A program made the position numbers and the translations under genes. DNA of 64,000 nucleotides. It comes from Nostoc sp. B(2019) (GTDB taxonomy: Bacteria; Cyanobacteriota; Cyanobacteriia; Cyanobacteriales; Nostocaceae). The notes beneath the pieces were generated by a model. It made no database searches and had not been told where the DNA came from. It saw only the letters and a program-made list of their open reading frames with translations. The DNA lies in contig NZ_WVID01000004.1 of NCBI RefSeq assembly GCF_010091925.1, forward strand, positions 62,001 through 126,000, given 5' to 3'. Each line of letters starts with the position of its first letter. Position 1 is the stretch's first letter. Shown in pieces: positions 31,750-40,748 of this stretch.

Positions 31750-33189
31750 TTGTACAATCGCAACAGACACAATCTGGAGAGCGACTTGCCTAGATCGATT
31801 CACTCTACTCAACCACCACTGAGATTCATTCCCCTACGTTTTAACCCATTTATACTTAAGATTACTCAGTGGTTATTACCGCTTTTGCTACGGTTTCGGA
31901 CTAGACCCTGGCTACCTGCTGGTATAGTCAATATTGAAGCCAGAAACGTTAAGGCATTAGCCGAACTTTATCAACAATTTCAAGCTGGCAAAATTCGCTT
32001 TTTGATAGCATTTCGTCACCCAGAGGTAGAAGATCCCCTTTGTATGCTGTACCTGCTTTCCCGGATTGTGCCAAAGGTTGCTCGTCAGCAAAATATCGAG
32101 CTAAAAAATCGGGTTCACAGCTATTTTCTTTATGATCGAGGTATGACAATATGGGCTGGGGACTGGCTAGGTAGATTGTTCTCTCGAATTGGGGGTGTGC
32201 CAGTTCGTCGCGGTAGGCGGTTAGATAGAAAAGCTATCCAAACATCACGGGAGTTGTTTGCTAATGGCAAATTTCCCATTGCAGTTGCACCCGAAGGCGG
32301 TACAAATGGTCTGAGTGGTGTTGTTAGTCCTTTGGAACCTGGTGTTGCCCAAATGGGTTTCTGGTGCGTAGAAGACTTGCAAAAAGCCAACCGTTCTGAG
32401 ACTGTTGTGATTGTACCGATCGCCATCCAGTATCGCTACGTTGAACCACCTTGGTCACAGCTGGATTGGCTATTGAGTAAATTGGAACTTGATAGCGGCT
32501 TGCCAATGAAGGAAATTGACCAGGGCGAGCAACAAGAAATATACTATCAACGCATCTGTCGTTTAGCTGAATACCTGATTGCAGAGATGGAAGAGTTTTA
32601 TCGGCGCTTCTATCATCAAGATATCCCCAAAATCATCTTAAATGAAGAATCTGCTAGTCCCAATCAAGTGCTGATTGACCGACTGCACTATTTAATGAAT
32701 ATAGCTTTACAAGTTGCTGAGCAATATTTTGGACTCCAGTCACAGGGAAATTTTATTGATCGCTGTCGCCGTTTGGAAGAAGCTGGCTGGAGTTATATTT
32801 ACCGAGAAGATTTGCCAGACATCAACGTTTTACCACCCTTCAAACGCGGTCTAGCAGATTGGATTGCCGAAGAAGCAGACTTGCGGATGCGACACATGCG
32901 GTTAGTGGAAAGTTTTGTCGCAGTTTCCACTTATATGCAAGAACAACTAACTGCTGATAGGTGTGCGGAAATAGCGTTACTCATGTTCGATATGCTGTCC
33001 CGAATTAAGGATACAACACTTCCGGGACGACCTCGATTAGGTTGGAAAGAAGCGCAAATCACGGTGGGTGAGCCAATTTCAGTTAGCGATCGCTGGGCGA
33101 GTTCTCAAGGCGATCGTCATGCAGTTAGACAAGCTTTGAGCGATTTGACAAGAGATTTGCAGATTGCGTTACAGAAGATGATTGATTAG
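31750..33189 (+). CDS. Acyltransferase of the PlsC/LPLAT family, 479 aa
   Basis: It transfers acyl groups to glycerolipid acceptors. The HxxxxD motif is in FRHPEVEDPL (near residue 92). The following conserved blocks are LFSRIGGVPVRRGRRLD and VAPEGGTNG (near 186), and IVPIAIQY. It is longer than classical PlsC because of a C-terminal helical extension of about 200 residues, a form common in cyanobacteria. The start is a TTG at 31750. No clear ATG precedes the motifs. The 253 bp downstream hold a palindrome. Confidence 0.8.
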   Translation: MYNRNRHNLESDLPRSIHSTQPPLRFIPLRFNPFILKITQWLLPLLLRFRTRPWLPAGIVNIEARNVKALAELYQQFQAGKIRFLIAFRHPEVEDPLCMLYLLSRIVPKVARQQNIELKNRVHSYFLYDRGMTIWAGDWLGRLFSRIGGVPVRRGRRLDRKAIQTSRELFANGKFPIAVAPEGGTNGLSGVVSPLEPGVAQMGFWCVEDLQKANRSETVVIVPIAIQYRYVEPPWSQLDWLLSKLELDSGLPMKEIDQGEQQEIYYQRICRLAEYLIAEMEEFYRRFYHQDIPKIILNEESASPNQVLIDRLHYLMNIALQVAEQYFGLQSQGNFIDRCRRLEEAGWSYIYREDLPDINVLPPFKRGLADWIAEEADLRMRHMRLVESFVAVSTYMQEQLTADRCAEIALLMFDMLSRIKDTTLPGRPRLGWKEAQITVGEPISVSDRWASSQGDRHAVRQALSDLTRDLQIALQKMID

Positions 33190-33298
33190 TTAGCGCATAT
33201 AATCTCTAGCAAGGTGCGATCGCATTAACAAATCATAATACCTTTTATTTAAACTTTATTGATTTTAGGGTGCTATAACAATCCTAGATCATTCGTTA

Positions 33299-33330
33299 GA
33301 TCCCCGACTCCTCAAAGAAGTCGGGGATCT
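33299..33330. repeat. Palindrome AGATCCCCGACT/AGTCGGGGATCT
   Basis: Perfect 12-bp arms with an 8-nt loop. Two related palindromes are at 40708-40740 and 48114-48145, each just after a gene. No T-run follows. Confidence 0.7.
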
Positions 33331-33442
33331 GGACACGTAAACTTTTATATTATTAACGAATATGAAAAAACTTTTTACTTTGCATATATCTATATTGACA
33401 TGTGTTATATCTACCTACAGATTTTAAAATGCATTTAACAAT

Positions 33443-35536
33443 ATGAAACGCCAAAAAACCCCTAATACTGGTGTATTTAGGGTCATATATGCTTTGAAAA
33501 CTAAGGTTGTCTTATTAATCTGTGTTTTTGTCATTAGTTTGTTTGGTATTCTGTTATCAAATTGCTTGATGACAAGCCAGAAAGCCATAGCTAAGAATGG
33601 CCTGCTGCAATCGGCTCCGACTCAACCTTTAGGCTATTACGACTATTTTGGGAAATTGCTAAATCCTCAACAAGCAGCAAGAATAGTTGCCAAACAAGGA
33701 CTTGATCCTAATGACCCAATTTCCTATCAACGAGTAGGAGCAGTTCAAATCACCGAAGAGTTAATTGCCAAAGGTAAAGATATATTCTTCAACCGCAAAA
33801 TTGGCGATACATTTGGTCTACAAGGAGTATTTGGTTTTGGAACTGGCATTGCAACGATTTTGCCAGAATTACAAACAGCAATAGTTAAGTTACAAGGTCA
33901 GCCGACAACGAACTTACAAATTACTCTTGAGAAGGATATAACGTTAGGTAGTCGAACTTTTCCTCAAGGAACTGTCATTAATACAGGCTTAAAAATGGAA
34001 AAGGGAGGAACTTTTCCCATTGGAATAGGAATCACACCTAATATTGATATTAGCTGTGCTGCTTGCCACGTATCCCTTTCAAGTCAGGGGGAACCTCTTA
34101 TAGGAGTACCTAACGGCGAAATTGCTACACCCTTGTTAGTTGCTTTAGCACCAAATTCTGCTGCGGGATTTTCGCGGTTAAACTTTAATCCTCTAAACCC
34201 AGAATACCGAGGCAATGGGAAAATTATTCTAGATAGTAAAGGTAATGAAGTAGAATTACCTGATCCTGAAAAGTTTGAAAAAGCTTTTGACGATGCAGTA
34301 TTAGATGTGCCTTTCGGAAATTTTGAAAGTTCTTCAGATAGTATCAACAATACTACTCAAATTCCTAGCGCTTTCACATTTAAGAATCATCCTTATTTCT
34401 TTGATGGACAGTTTGCTGTCGGGCCGTTTGCGGGATTAAGCGCTAATAATAACGGCGTTCACTCTTCAGAAATCAATCTGTTGGCAGCTGCTCAACTCAG
34501 TTTAGAAACTCTAAATATTGATCCAGAAGTTTATATTGGTACATTCCTTCAGAATGCTGCTGATCCACGTCTACGTTTACCAGAAGGAGTTACAGTCAAA
34601 CCTTCAGAGTGGCTGCGTAAAATTGCACCGGATGCTATACAAGCAGAATTAGAAGACCAAATTGCTGCTCCTGGAGCCGGAAATTCTCCCAATCTGCGCC
34701 CTAGCTTATTTACATACAACGGTTTGGTTTTCAGTCCAAATACTGGAAACCCTAATGATATCGCTAGTGGCTCTTTTTTATTTGCTAATAACGCCATGTC
34801 TGCTTTCCAAAATAGCTTAGTGCCTCCTGCTAACAAAACTTCGGAAAACTGGCAAGCATTGAATAGCAATTCTGTTAGACGTGGAGCAAAAGTTTTTGAG
34901 AAAGCTAATTGTGCAACTTGCCATATTCCACCTTTCTTTACTGATAATAAAATTCATCCAATTGATAAAATTCGTACTAACCCAGCCCGTGCAGAGTCTC
35001 GGCTAGCGCTGAGTAACCTGTTAGTGCCACCCAAGCTGTACACTTTCAATACTCCCGTTCCCATACCTGCTAACGCTGAGGTGTTAGACGTGCCAACACA
35101 GGGTATTTCTGACAGTCCCACGACTTTACCTAAAGGTATATTGCCAAAAGGCGGTTACAAAACTACTTCCTTACGTGGTCTTTATTTAAGCGCACCATAT
35201 TTGCACGATGGTGGGGTAGCTGTGCGAGCAGGAAGTCTGCAAGTTAACTCAAATGGCAGTTTTACTGTAGTTGACAAGAGTGGATTAGGACTAACTGGCA
35301 CTCTTAGCCAAAGTATATCTGCTGATGCTGCTAGTAGCTTGCGTGCCTTGGTTGATCGTGAACTTCGTGCCCTAGTTGTAAAAGCCAACAAAGCTAACCC
35401 TAGTTTAGTACGTAGTAATCTTGATGGTACAGGACATGAATTTTACGTAGATAGGCAAGCTGGGTTTAATTCAAACCAGCAAACAGACTTGATTAATTTC
35501 TTACTAGCGCTTGATGATGACCCTGGTAATTTCTAA
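33443..35536 (+). CDS. Di-haem c-type cytochrome, CCP/MauG superfamily
   Basis: It is probably an exported oxidoreductase. An N-terminal membrane segment (residues about 23-45) acts as signal or anchor. Two CxxCH haem motifs are present, CAACH near residue 204 and CATCH near 490. A C-terminal LNGLVFS/LHDGGVAVRAG segment follows. 697 aa is long for cytochrome c peroxidase and close to rubber-oxygenase (RoxA-type) proteins. Which activity applies is not decidable from sequence. It has its own upstream region after a 250-bp gap. Confidence 0.75.
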   Translation: MKRQKTPNTGVFRVIYALKTKVVLLICVFVISLFGILLSNCLMTSQKAIAKNGLLQSAPTQPLGYYDYFGKLLNPQQAARIVAKQGLDPNDPISYQRVGAVQITEELIAKGKDIFFNRKIGDTFGLQGVFGFGTGIATILPELQTAIVKLQGQPTTNLQITLEKDITLGSRTFPQGTVINTGLKMEKGGTFPIGIGITPNIDISCAACHVSLSSQGEPLIGVPNGEIATPLLVALAPNSAAGFSRLNFNPLNPEYRGNGKIILDSKGNEVELPDPEKFEKAFDDAVLDVPFGNFESSSDSINNTTQIPSAFTFKNHPYFFDGQFAVGPFAGLSANNNGVHSSEINLLAAAQLSLETLNIDPEVYIGTFLQNAADPRLRLPEGVTVKPSEWLRKIAPDAIQAELEDQIAAPGAGNSPNLRPSLFTYNGLVFSPNTGNPNDIASGSFLFANNAMSAFQNSLVPPANKTSENWQALNSNSVRRGAKVFEKANCATCHIPPFFTDNKIHPIDKIRTNPARAESRLALSNLLVPPKLYTFNTPVPIPANAEVLDVPTQGISDSPTTLPKGILPKGGYKTTSLRGLYLSAPYLHDGGVAVRAGSLQVNSNGSFTVVDKSGLGLTGTLSQSISADAASSLRALVDRELRALVVKANKANPSLVRSNLDGTGHEFYVDRQAGFNSNQQTDLINFLLALDDDPGNF

Positions 35537-35615
35537 TTAAGGGTTTGCTTGCTTTCCTTCATTAGTATCAACTTCAGGCGAAAACCTTTAAACATCGAAT
35601 ACAAGATGTTCTGGC

Positions 35616-35722
35616 GTTGCTGATTAATGGGATGAATTTTATTTCGCGCAAAGGCGCAAAGGCGCAAAAAATCTAGATTTACCTTTTGCTAATAATCTCA
35701 ATTCATCCCGCATTTATGCAAC
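35616..35722. mobile_element. MITE-like repeat with 23-bp imperfect terminal inverted repeats
   Basis: GTTGC ... GGATGAATT at the left and AATTCATCC ... GCAAC at the right form imperfect terminal repeats about 107 bp apart. The inside includes tandem GCGCAAAGGC units. No transposase is present. Confidence 0.5.
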
Positions 35723-35735
35723 ACCGATGTTCTTA

Positions 35736-35771
35736 TAGGGTGGGTTACGGCGTTTCGCTTAACTCACCCTA
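35736..35771. repeat. Hairpin repeat TAGGGTGGGTTA/TAACTCACCCTA
   Basis: An imperfect inverted repeat with a short loop, of a type widespread in Nostoc genomes. It lies upstream of the PEP-CTERM gene. Confidence 0.55.
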
Positions 35772-35835
35772 CGCAAATCACTACTAGCGATCGCAATCAC
35801 CTAATTTGTTAACTTTATTTTTGGAGAATTATCTG

Positions 35836-36390
35836 ATGAAATTAACCAATAAGCTTCGTATTGCTACTGTTAGTGTTGTTATCAGCTTCACTGGTGTTAG
35901 TACATCTGTGGCACAAGCTGCACAGTTCTTTGATTTTCAATACTCTTTTCCCAGTTATGAAGCAAATGGTACAGCAATTTCCGCTAGCGGTATCCTCACC
36001 ACCACCGATTTAGATCCTATAAAGAACAATTACACAATCACAGGAATCAGTGGGACAAGAACGGTAGAAGGAATTACAGAGAAAATTATTGAACTGCTCT
36101 CGCCAGGTGAATATGGAACCAATGATAATCTGTTAAATGCAAGTATGCCGCTGTTAACCAAGAACGGTTTTTCTTACCGAGTTTCTGGAAGCGGGGAAGA
36201 CGGAAATGGAAACGTTAACGTATTCTACAGTAGTTTCAGTGAAGGTTATTCAGAGTTTTCCAGTAATGTGGATTATGGCAACTTTAGTGTTACTTCACGT
36301 CCTATACCTGAACCTTATACAATAGGTGGCTCATTGGTTGCTCTTGGTTTTGGCTGGTGGGCGAAACGAAAAAGAGCAGTAGCTTCGTAA
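35836..36390 (+). CDS. PEP-CTERM sorted exported protein, 184 aa
   Basis: The ATG at 35836 has GGAGA 8 nt upstream and starts a signal peptide (KLRIATVSVVISFTGVS, cleavage near AQAAQ). The C-terminus has PIPEPYTIGG, a membrane helix (SLVALGFGWW) and AKRKRA, the PEP-CTERM sorting signal. The mature domain is beta-rich. Such proteins are anchored at or released from the cell surface by exosortase. The gene is monocistronic and convergent with the 36396-36866 gene. Confidence 0.8.
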   Translation: MKLTNKLRIATVSVVISFTGVSTSVAQAAQFFDFQYSFPSYEANGTAISASGILTTTDLDPIKNNYTITGISGTRTVEGITEKIIELLSPGEYGTNDNLLNASMPLLTKNGFSYRVSGSGEDGNGNVNVFYSSFSEGYSEFSSNVDYGNFSVTSRPIPEPYTIGGSLVALGFGWWAKRKRAVAS

Positions 36391-36395
36391 TTCGT

Positions 36396-36866
36396 TCAAG
36401 GAGAAGTGGTTTTAGAAACTTCTGGACTGCGAATGATGATATGTCCCTTCTCACTTTCTTGAATAGCTAACACCGATGGTAGCTCATTAGATTTTGCATT
36501 TGGGGGTAATGCTCGAAACAAATAAATCCAGCCGCCACGTTCTAAGAGTAAGCGCCAAACTCTCGGCGGCTTGAGATTGCTATCACTATCTTCCCTGCCT
36601 CGCAAGTCCTCGAATAGACCTCTGTCTCCAATTATGCGGTAGCCTTTTAAGGAAGGGTCAGCAAATATATCATCAAGTTTGCGCCCTACAGCAAACTTTT
36701 CTTCAGGTGTAATTAACGCTACAACAGGTAAAGTGGAGTTTTGACCAGCGTCCCGTCGTGCATCTGCAATGCCTTGCCAACGAGCTAACCAAAATATCAC
36801 AATTAATACCCAGGATACTATTACTATTTCATTAACTAGCGATCGCAAAAAATCAACTGAACGCAA
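36396..36866 (-). CDS. Hypothetical membrane protein; N-terminus unclear
   Basis: The TTG at 36866 gives 156 aa with one hydrophobic segment near the start (IVIVSWVLIVIFWLARW) and a soluble domain. The same frame is open for about 190 bp further upstream, to a stop near 37060, and encodes a second hydrophobic stretch and an Arg-rich segment (QRRRSWIAKQLKS). No ATG, GTG or TTG occurs in this extension, and HIP1 octamers disrupt its start. A longer two-helix ancestral protein is likely. No family is recognised. Confidence 0.55.
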   Translation of the reverse strand: MRSVDFLRSLVNEIVIVSWVLIVIFWLARWQGIADARRDAGQNSTLPVVALITPEEKFAVGRKLDDIFADPSLKGYRIIGDRGLFEDLRGREDSDSNLKPPRVWRLLLERGGWIYLFRALPPNAKSNELPSVLAIQESEKGHIIIRSPEVSKTTSP

Positions 36867-37067
36867 TTGCCCAGAGCCAAATTCAGCTAGAGATTTTAGC
36901 TGTTTAGCTATCCATGAACGTCTGCGTTGAGTAGCAGAGATAATGCGGCTAACTAGTGATTGGCTTGCAGAGACTACTACATCACTAATGATCTTAATTA
37001 ACCATAATGTTACCTGAATGGCGATCGCAGCGATAAAAAAGGCGATCGCAGTGAATTAGACCTTGCA

Positions 37068-37511
37068 GTGTCCTTGCCAAAGTTAGCGCAGGTCATCTTT
37101 AAAGGGGGTGAGTCAAGCAGTGGTCAGATAATAGGAATTGATGCACAAGACCAAGCACTATCAATTCAGCGTAGTGGTAAAACTGCTAGGATTCCCTTGA
37201 GCCAAATTGCAAAAGTAATCTTCAAGAATGAGAGGTTTTTTTACACCAGCGATGAGTTTCCAATTATGCGGAACCCACGAATAGAACGTCCCGAAGGTAA
37301 GTCAGTAACTTGGAGTGGTATCCCACTAAATACTTTTACCATAAAAAATCCTATCCAAGGTCAAGCAGTAGTGAAGCTCAAACCACCTGTGGTTTCTACA
37401 GCACAGTTGCGAGGTATTCGGTCAGTGGCTAGAAATCGGCAATATGTGGTGGATGAAATCCAGTTCAATTCGCAACAAAGAACGATCACTATTGTGGCAA
37501 AACCTTATTGA
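37068..37511 (+). CDS. Hypothetical protein, 147 aa
   Basis: It starts with GTG. The protein is small, basic and beta-rich. Residues 5-60 resemble an Sm-like or RNA-chaperone-type barrel (LAQVIFKGGESSSGQIIGIDAQD), but the match is weak. Residues 60-147 are also beta-rich. It is divergent from the 36866 gene with almost no space. No function is assigned. Confidence 0.6.
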   Translation: MSLPKLAQVIFKGGESSSGQIIGIDAQDQALSIQRSGKTARIPLSQIAKVIFKNERFFYTSDEFPIMRNPRIERPEGKSVTWSGIPLNTFTIKNPIQGQAVVKLKPPVVSTAQLRGIRSVARNRQYVVDEIQFNSQQRTITIVAKPY

Positions 37512-37563
37512 GCGTAAATTATTTCAGCAACCGCCTGAAAATGAATCAAGCAACAAACTATTT

Positions 37564-37710
37564 GCTTCAACGTTTTTTGTGATCGCTTCAGCATTAGTAA
37601 CAACTGCTTGAGTATTAATAACAAACGCTTCAGTTGTTCTAATAACAGCTTAAGTATTTCTTATAGCAGCTTCAACATTCCTAACTACAGCTTCAGTTGA
37701 TACTCAATGA
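37564..37710. repeat. Seven degenerate 21-bp tandem units upstream of the TPR-CHAT gene
   Basis: Each unit starts GCTTCA or a one-base variant, at 37564, 37585, 37606, 37627, 37648, 37669 and 37690. The rest of the unit is AT-rich and variable. On the minus strand it reads as seven-residue units of the type T-E-A-V-V-R-N with one internal stop, so it may be a decayed coding repeat. It also equals two DNA turns per unit. Confidence 0.7.
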
Positions 37711-37735
37711 AAACTGATTATATCTGTAATATTCT

Positions 37736-40704
37736 ATGAAAAAAATTCTCACCAGTTTTTTGGCTTTGGGTATTTATCTAACGCCTTTAACAGTAATGTT
37801 GATAGCTCAACCCACCTGGGGACAAACACAAAACTCGAAAGCGCAAGAAGCACAAAGGCTGTTAGAGCAAGGGGGCAAACTAACACAGCAACAGGAACAC
37901 CAACAAGCAATACAAATATTACAGCAGGCTTTAACCATTGCACAACAACTCAAAGACCAAAAACATGAAGTAACCGCACTGCTTGGGCTTGGCTTTAACT
38001 ACTCCGCTTTAGGAGAAAAGCAAAAAGCACTCGATTACTTTAACCAAGCTCTGCCCCTATATCGTGCTGTGGACGATCGCTCTGGTGAAGCCGCTACACT
38101 CGATAACATCGGTAAAGTCTACAACACTTTAGGACAAAAGCAGAAAGCACTCGATTTCTACAACCAAGCTCTGCCCTTGAGACGCGCTGTGGGCGATCGC
38201 TCTGGTGAAGCCACCACACTCAATAACATCGGTGGAGTCTACGACGCTTTGGGAGAAAAGCAAAAAGCACTATCATTTTACAACAAAGCTCTGCCCCTAT
38301 GGCGTACCGTGGGCGATCGCACTGGTGAAGCGACTACACTCAATAATATCGGTTTAGTCTACGACGCTTTAGGAGAAAAGCAAAAAGCACTATCATTTTA
38401 CAACCAAGTTCTGCCCCTTATTCGGGCTGTAGGCAATCGCTCTGGTGAAGCAACTACACTCAATAACATCGGTAAAGTCTACAACGATTTAGGAGAAAAC
38501 CAAAAAGCACTATCATTTTACAACCAAGCTCTACCCCTATATCGTGCTGTGGGTGATCGCTTTGGTGAAGCCAACACACTCAATAACATCGGTAAAGTCT
38601 ACAACGATTTAGGAGAAAACCAAAAAGCACTATCATTTTACAACCAAGCTCTACCCCTTATTCGGGCTGTGGGCGCTCGCTCTGGTGAAGCCAACACACT
38701 CAATAATATCGGTTTAGTCTACAACACTTTAGGACAAAAGCAGAAAGCACTTGATTACTTTAACCAAGCTCTGCCCCTTTTGCGTGCTGTGGGCGATCGC
38801 TTTGGTGAAGCAACTACACTCAATAACATTGGTGCAGTCTATGGCGCTTTAGGACAAAAGCAGAAAGCACTCGATTTCCACAATCAAGCTTTGCCCCTTT
38901 CGCGGGCTGTGGGCAATCGCTTTGGTGAAGCCAACACACTCAATAATATCGGTTTAGTCTACGACGCTTTAGGAGAAAAGCAAAAAGCACTATCATTTTA
39001 CAACCAAGCTCTGCCCCTATATCGGGCTGTGGGCGATCGCTCTGGTGAAGCAACTACACTCAATAACATCGGTAAAGTCTACGTCGATTTAGGAGAAAAG
39101 CAGAAAGCACTCGATTTTTACAACCAAGCTCTACCCCTAAGACGCGCTGTGGGCGATCGCTCTGGTGAAGCTGTCACCTTGAGTAATATTGGTGGACTCT
39201 TCCTAAGTACAAATCGACCAACTGAAGCTATTACTAATTTGCAGCAATCTCTCAAAATTAGCTTAGAAATGCGCCGAGGTTTACAACGAGAAAATCGCCA
39301 AACCTTTTTACAGCAAAACGGTGCAAGTGCAACTGCTTTAGTAGATGTCCTCATTAATCAAAAGAAATACAATCAAGCTTTTGAATGGGTTAACCTATTC
39401 ACCACAGCCGACCTTGCTGATTATACTCGCCTCATTAATGCCAAAGTTGCCAACCCAGAAGCACAGCAGAGCCTTGATAACTGGAGTAAAAAAATCAACA
39501 ATTGGAATCCCTACGACAACAACTGCAAAGCGATCGCTCCGAAAGCCTACCCCAACAAATTCGGCAATTAGAAGCACAAGTTTATTCAGATGCCGAAAAG
39601 ATATCCCGCCGTTTTCCTGAAGTGGCAGAACTATTTGAAACTACACCAGCAGATATTAAAAACCTGACATCCTCCATACCCACAGGAACGGTTGTAGTTC
39701 AACCCGTTTTGCTAACTAATGTGAGAAATATGCCTAATAACATCGCATTTTTCATCTTCACAAAAGGCGAGTTGAGCGTTATTAAAAAATCTATTGATCC
39801 CACTAAATTTAATGAACTTCTCACTAAATACCTAGAAAAAGTACAAGACGATACTGATGCTAGCTACGCTGAAACAGGTGGAGAACTTTATGATATTCTC
39901 ATTCGTCCTATAGAAGACAAAATCAAGGCTTTGTCACCCAAACAACTGAGTATTATTGCTACTGGTAAACTGCGCCATTTCCCTTTTGAGACTCTTTACG
40001 ACAGTAAAACCAACCAATTTCTGATCCAGAAATATCCTGTTAACTATCTCACTCGTATTTCCAATAATTCTCTGAAATCTCCAGGTGTGCAAAATGCCGT
40101 ACCCCGCAAAGCACAAGCTGTTTTAGCTTTTGGTAATCCTGTACCCCGTGACCCGCAAAATCTCCCAAGTGCAGAGGTAGAAGTCAGAAAGATTAAGGAA
40201 ATATTCCCAGAAAGTGAAGTTTATATCCACAATAAAGCTACCCTAGAAAAGTTTAGATCCCAAGCTTTGCGCTTTTCCTTTTTGCATTTAGCAACTCACG
40301 GCTGTTTCAAAATTGAAGACTGCAAAGAAGTGGATTTACTAAATAATAGATTACTATTTGCTGATAAACCCTTAGACATTGCCGATGCTGCTCTTTTAGG
40401 GCTACAAGGCACACAACTGATTACCCTTAGTGCCTGTCAAACTGCTGTAGAAACTAATCTTAATGGTGAGGGAATTGCAGGTATTGCTTATATATTTGAG
40501 CGTGCTGGTGCTAAAGCTGTGATGGCAAGTTTGTGGAAGGTTGAAGATGAAGCAACTCAGGAATTGATGGTTGATTTTTATCAGAATCTCAAGCAGGGTA
40601 TGACGAAAGGGGAAGCTTTGCAAAAAGCTAAGTTGAAGCTAATTAAAGATGACCGCCATCCTTTTTATTGGTCGCCGTTTGTTTTAATTGGTGATGCACG
40701 TTAA
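37736..40704 (+). CDS. TPR-CHAT protease, split at an A7 run (candidate -1 slip site)
   Basis: A signal peptide (MKKILTSFLALGIYL) is followed by ten 40-residue TPR units (about 38030-39200), each like FYNQALPLYRAVGDRSGEATTLNNIG. The first frame ends at 39571. A second frame (39502-40704) carries the CHAT caspase-like domain with FLHLATHG (His) and LITLSACQTA (Cys), the catalytic dyad. The frames join if one extra A is read at the A7 run (39488-39494). This gives a single protein of about 990 residues. Either a frameshift mutation or recoding separates TPR-only from full-length forms. Confidence 0.8.
39488..39494 (+). promoter_or_regulatory. A7 run at the TPR-CHAT frame junction
   Basis: The zero frame reads AGT AAA AAA ATC AAC AAT. 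A -1 slip on A AAA AAA gives AAT CAA CAA TTG GAA, which continues into the CHAT frame. Seven adenines also suit phase variation by strand slippage. Confidence 0.6.
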
Positions 40705-40707
40705 ACA

Positions 40708-40740
40708 AGATTCCCGACTTTTTTAAGAAGTCGGAAATCT
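40708..40740. repeat. Palindrome AGATTCCCGACTT/AAGTCGGAAATCT
   Basis: A relative of the 33299 and 48114 palindromes. It lies between the TPR-CHAT gene and the convergent molybdenum-subunit gene, so it may act as a bidirectional terminator. Confidence 0.6.
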
Positions 40741-40748
40741 GAGTCATT

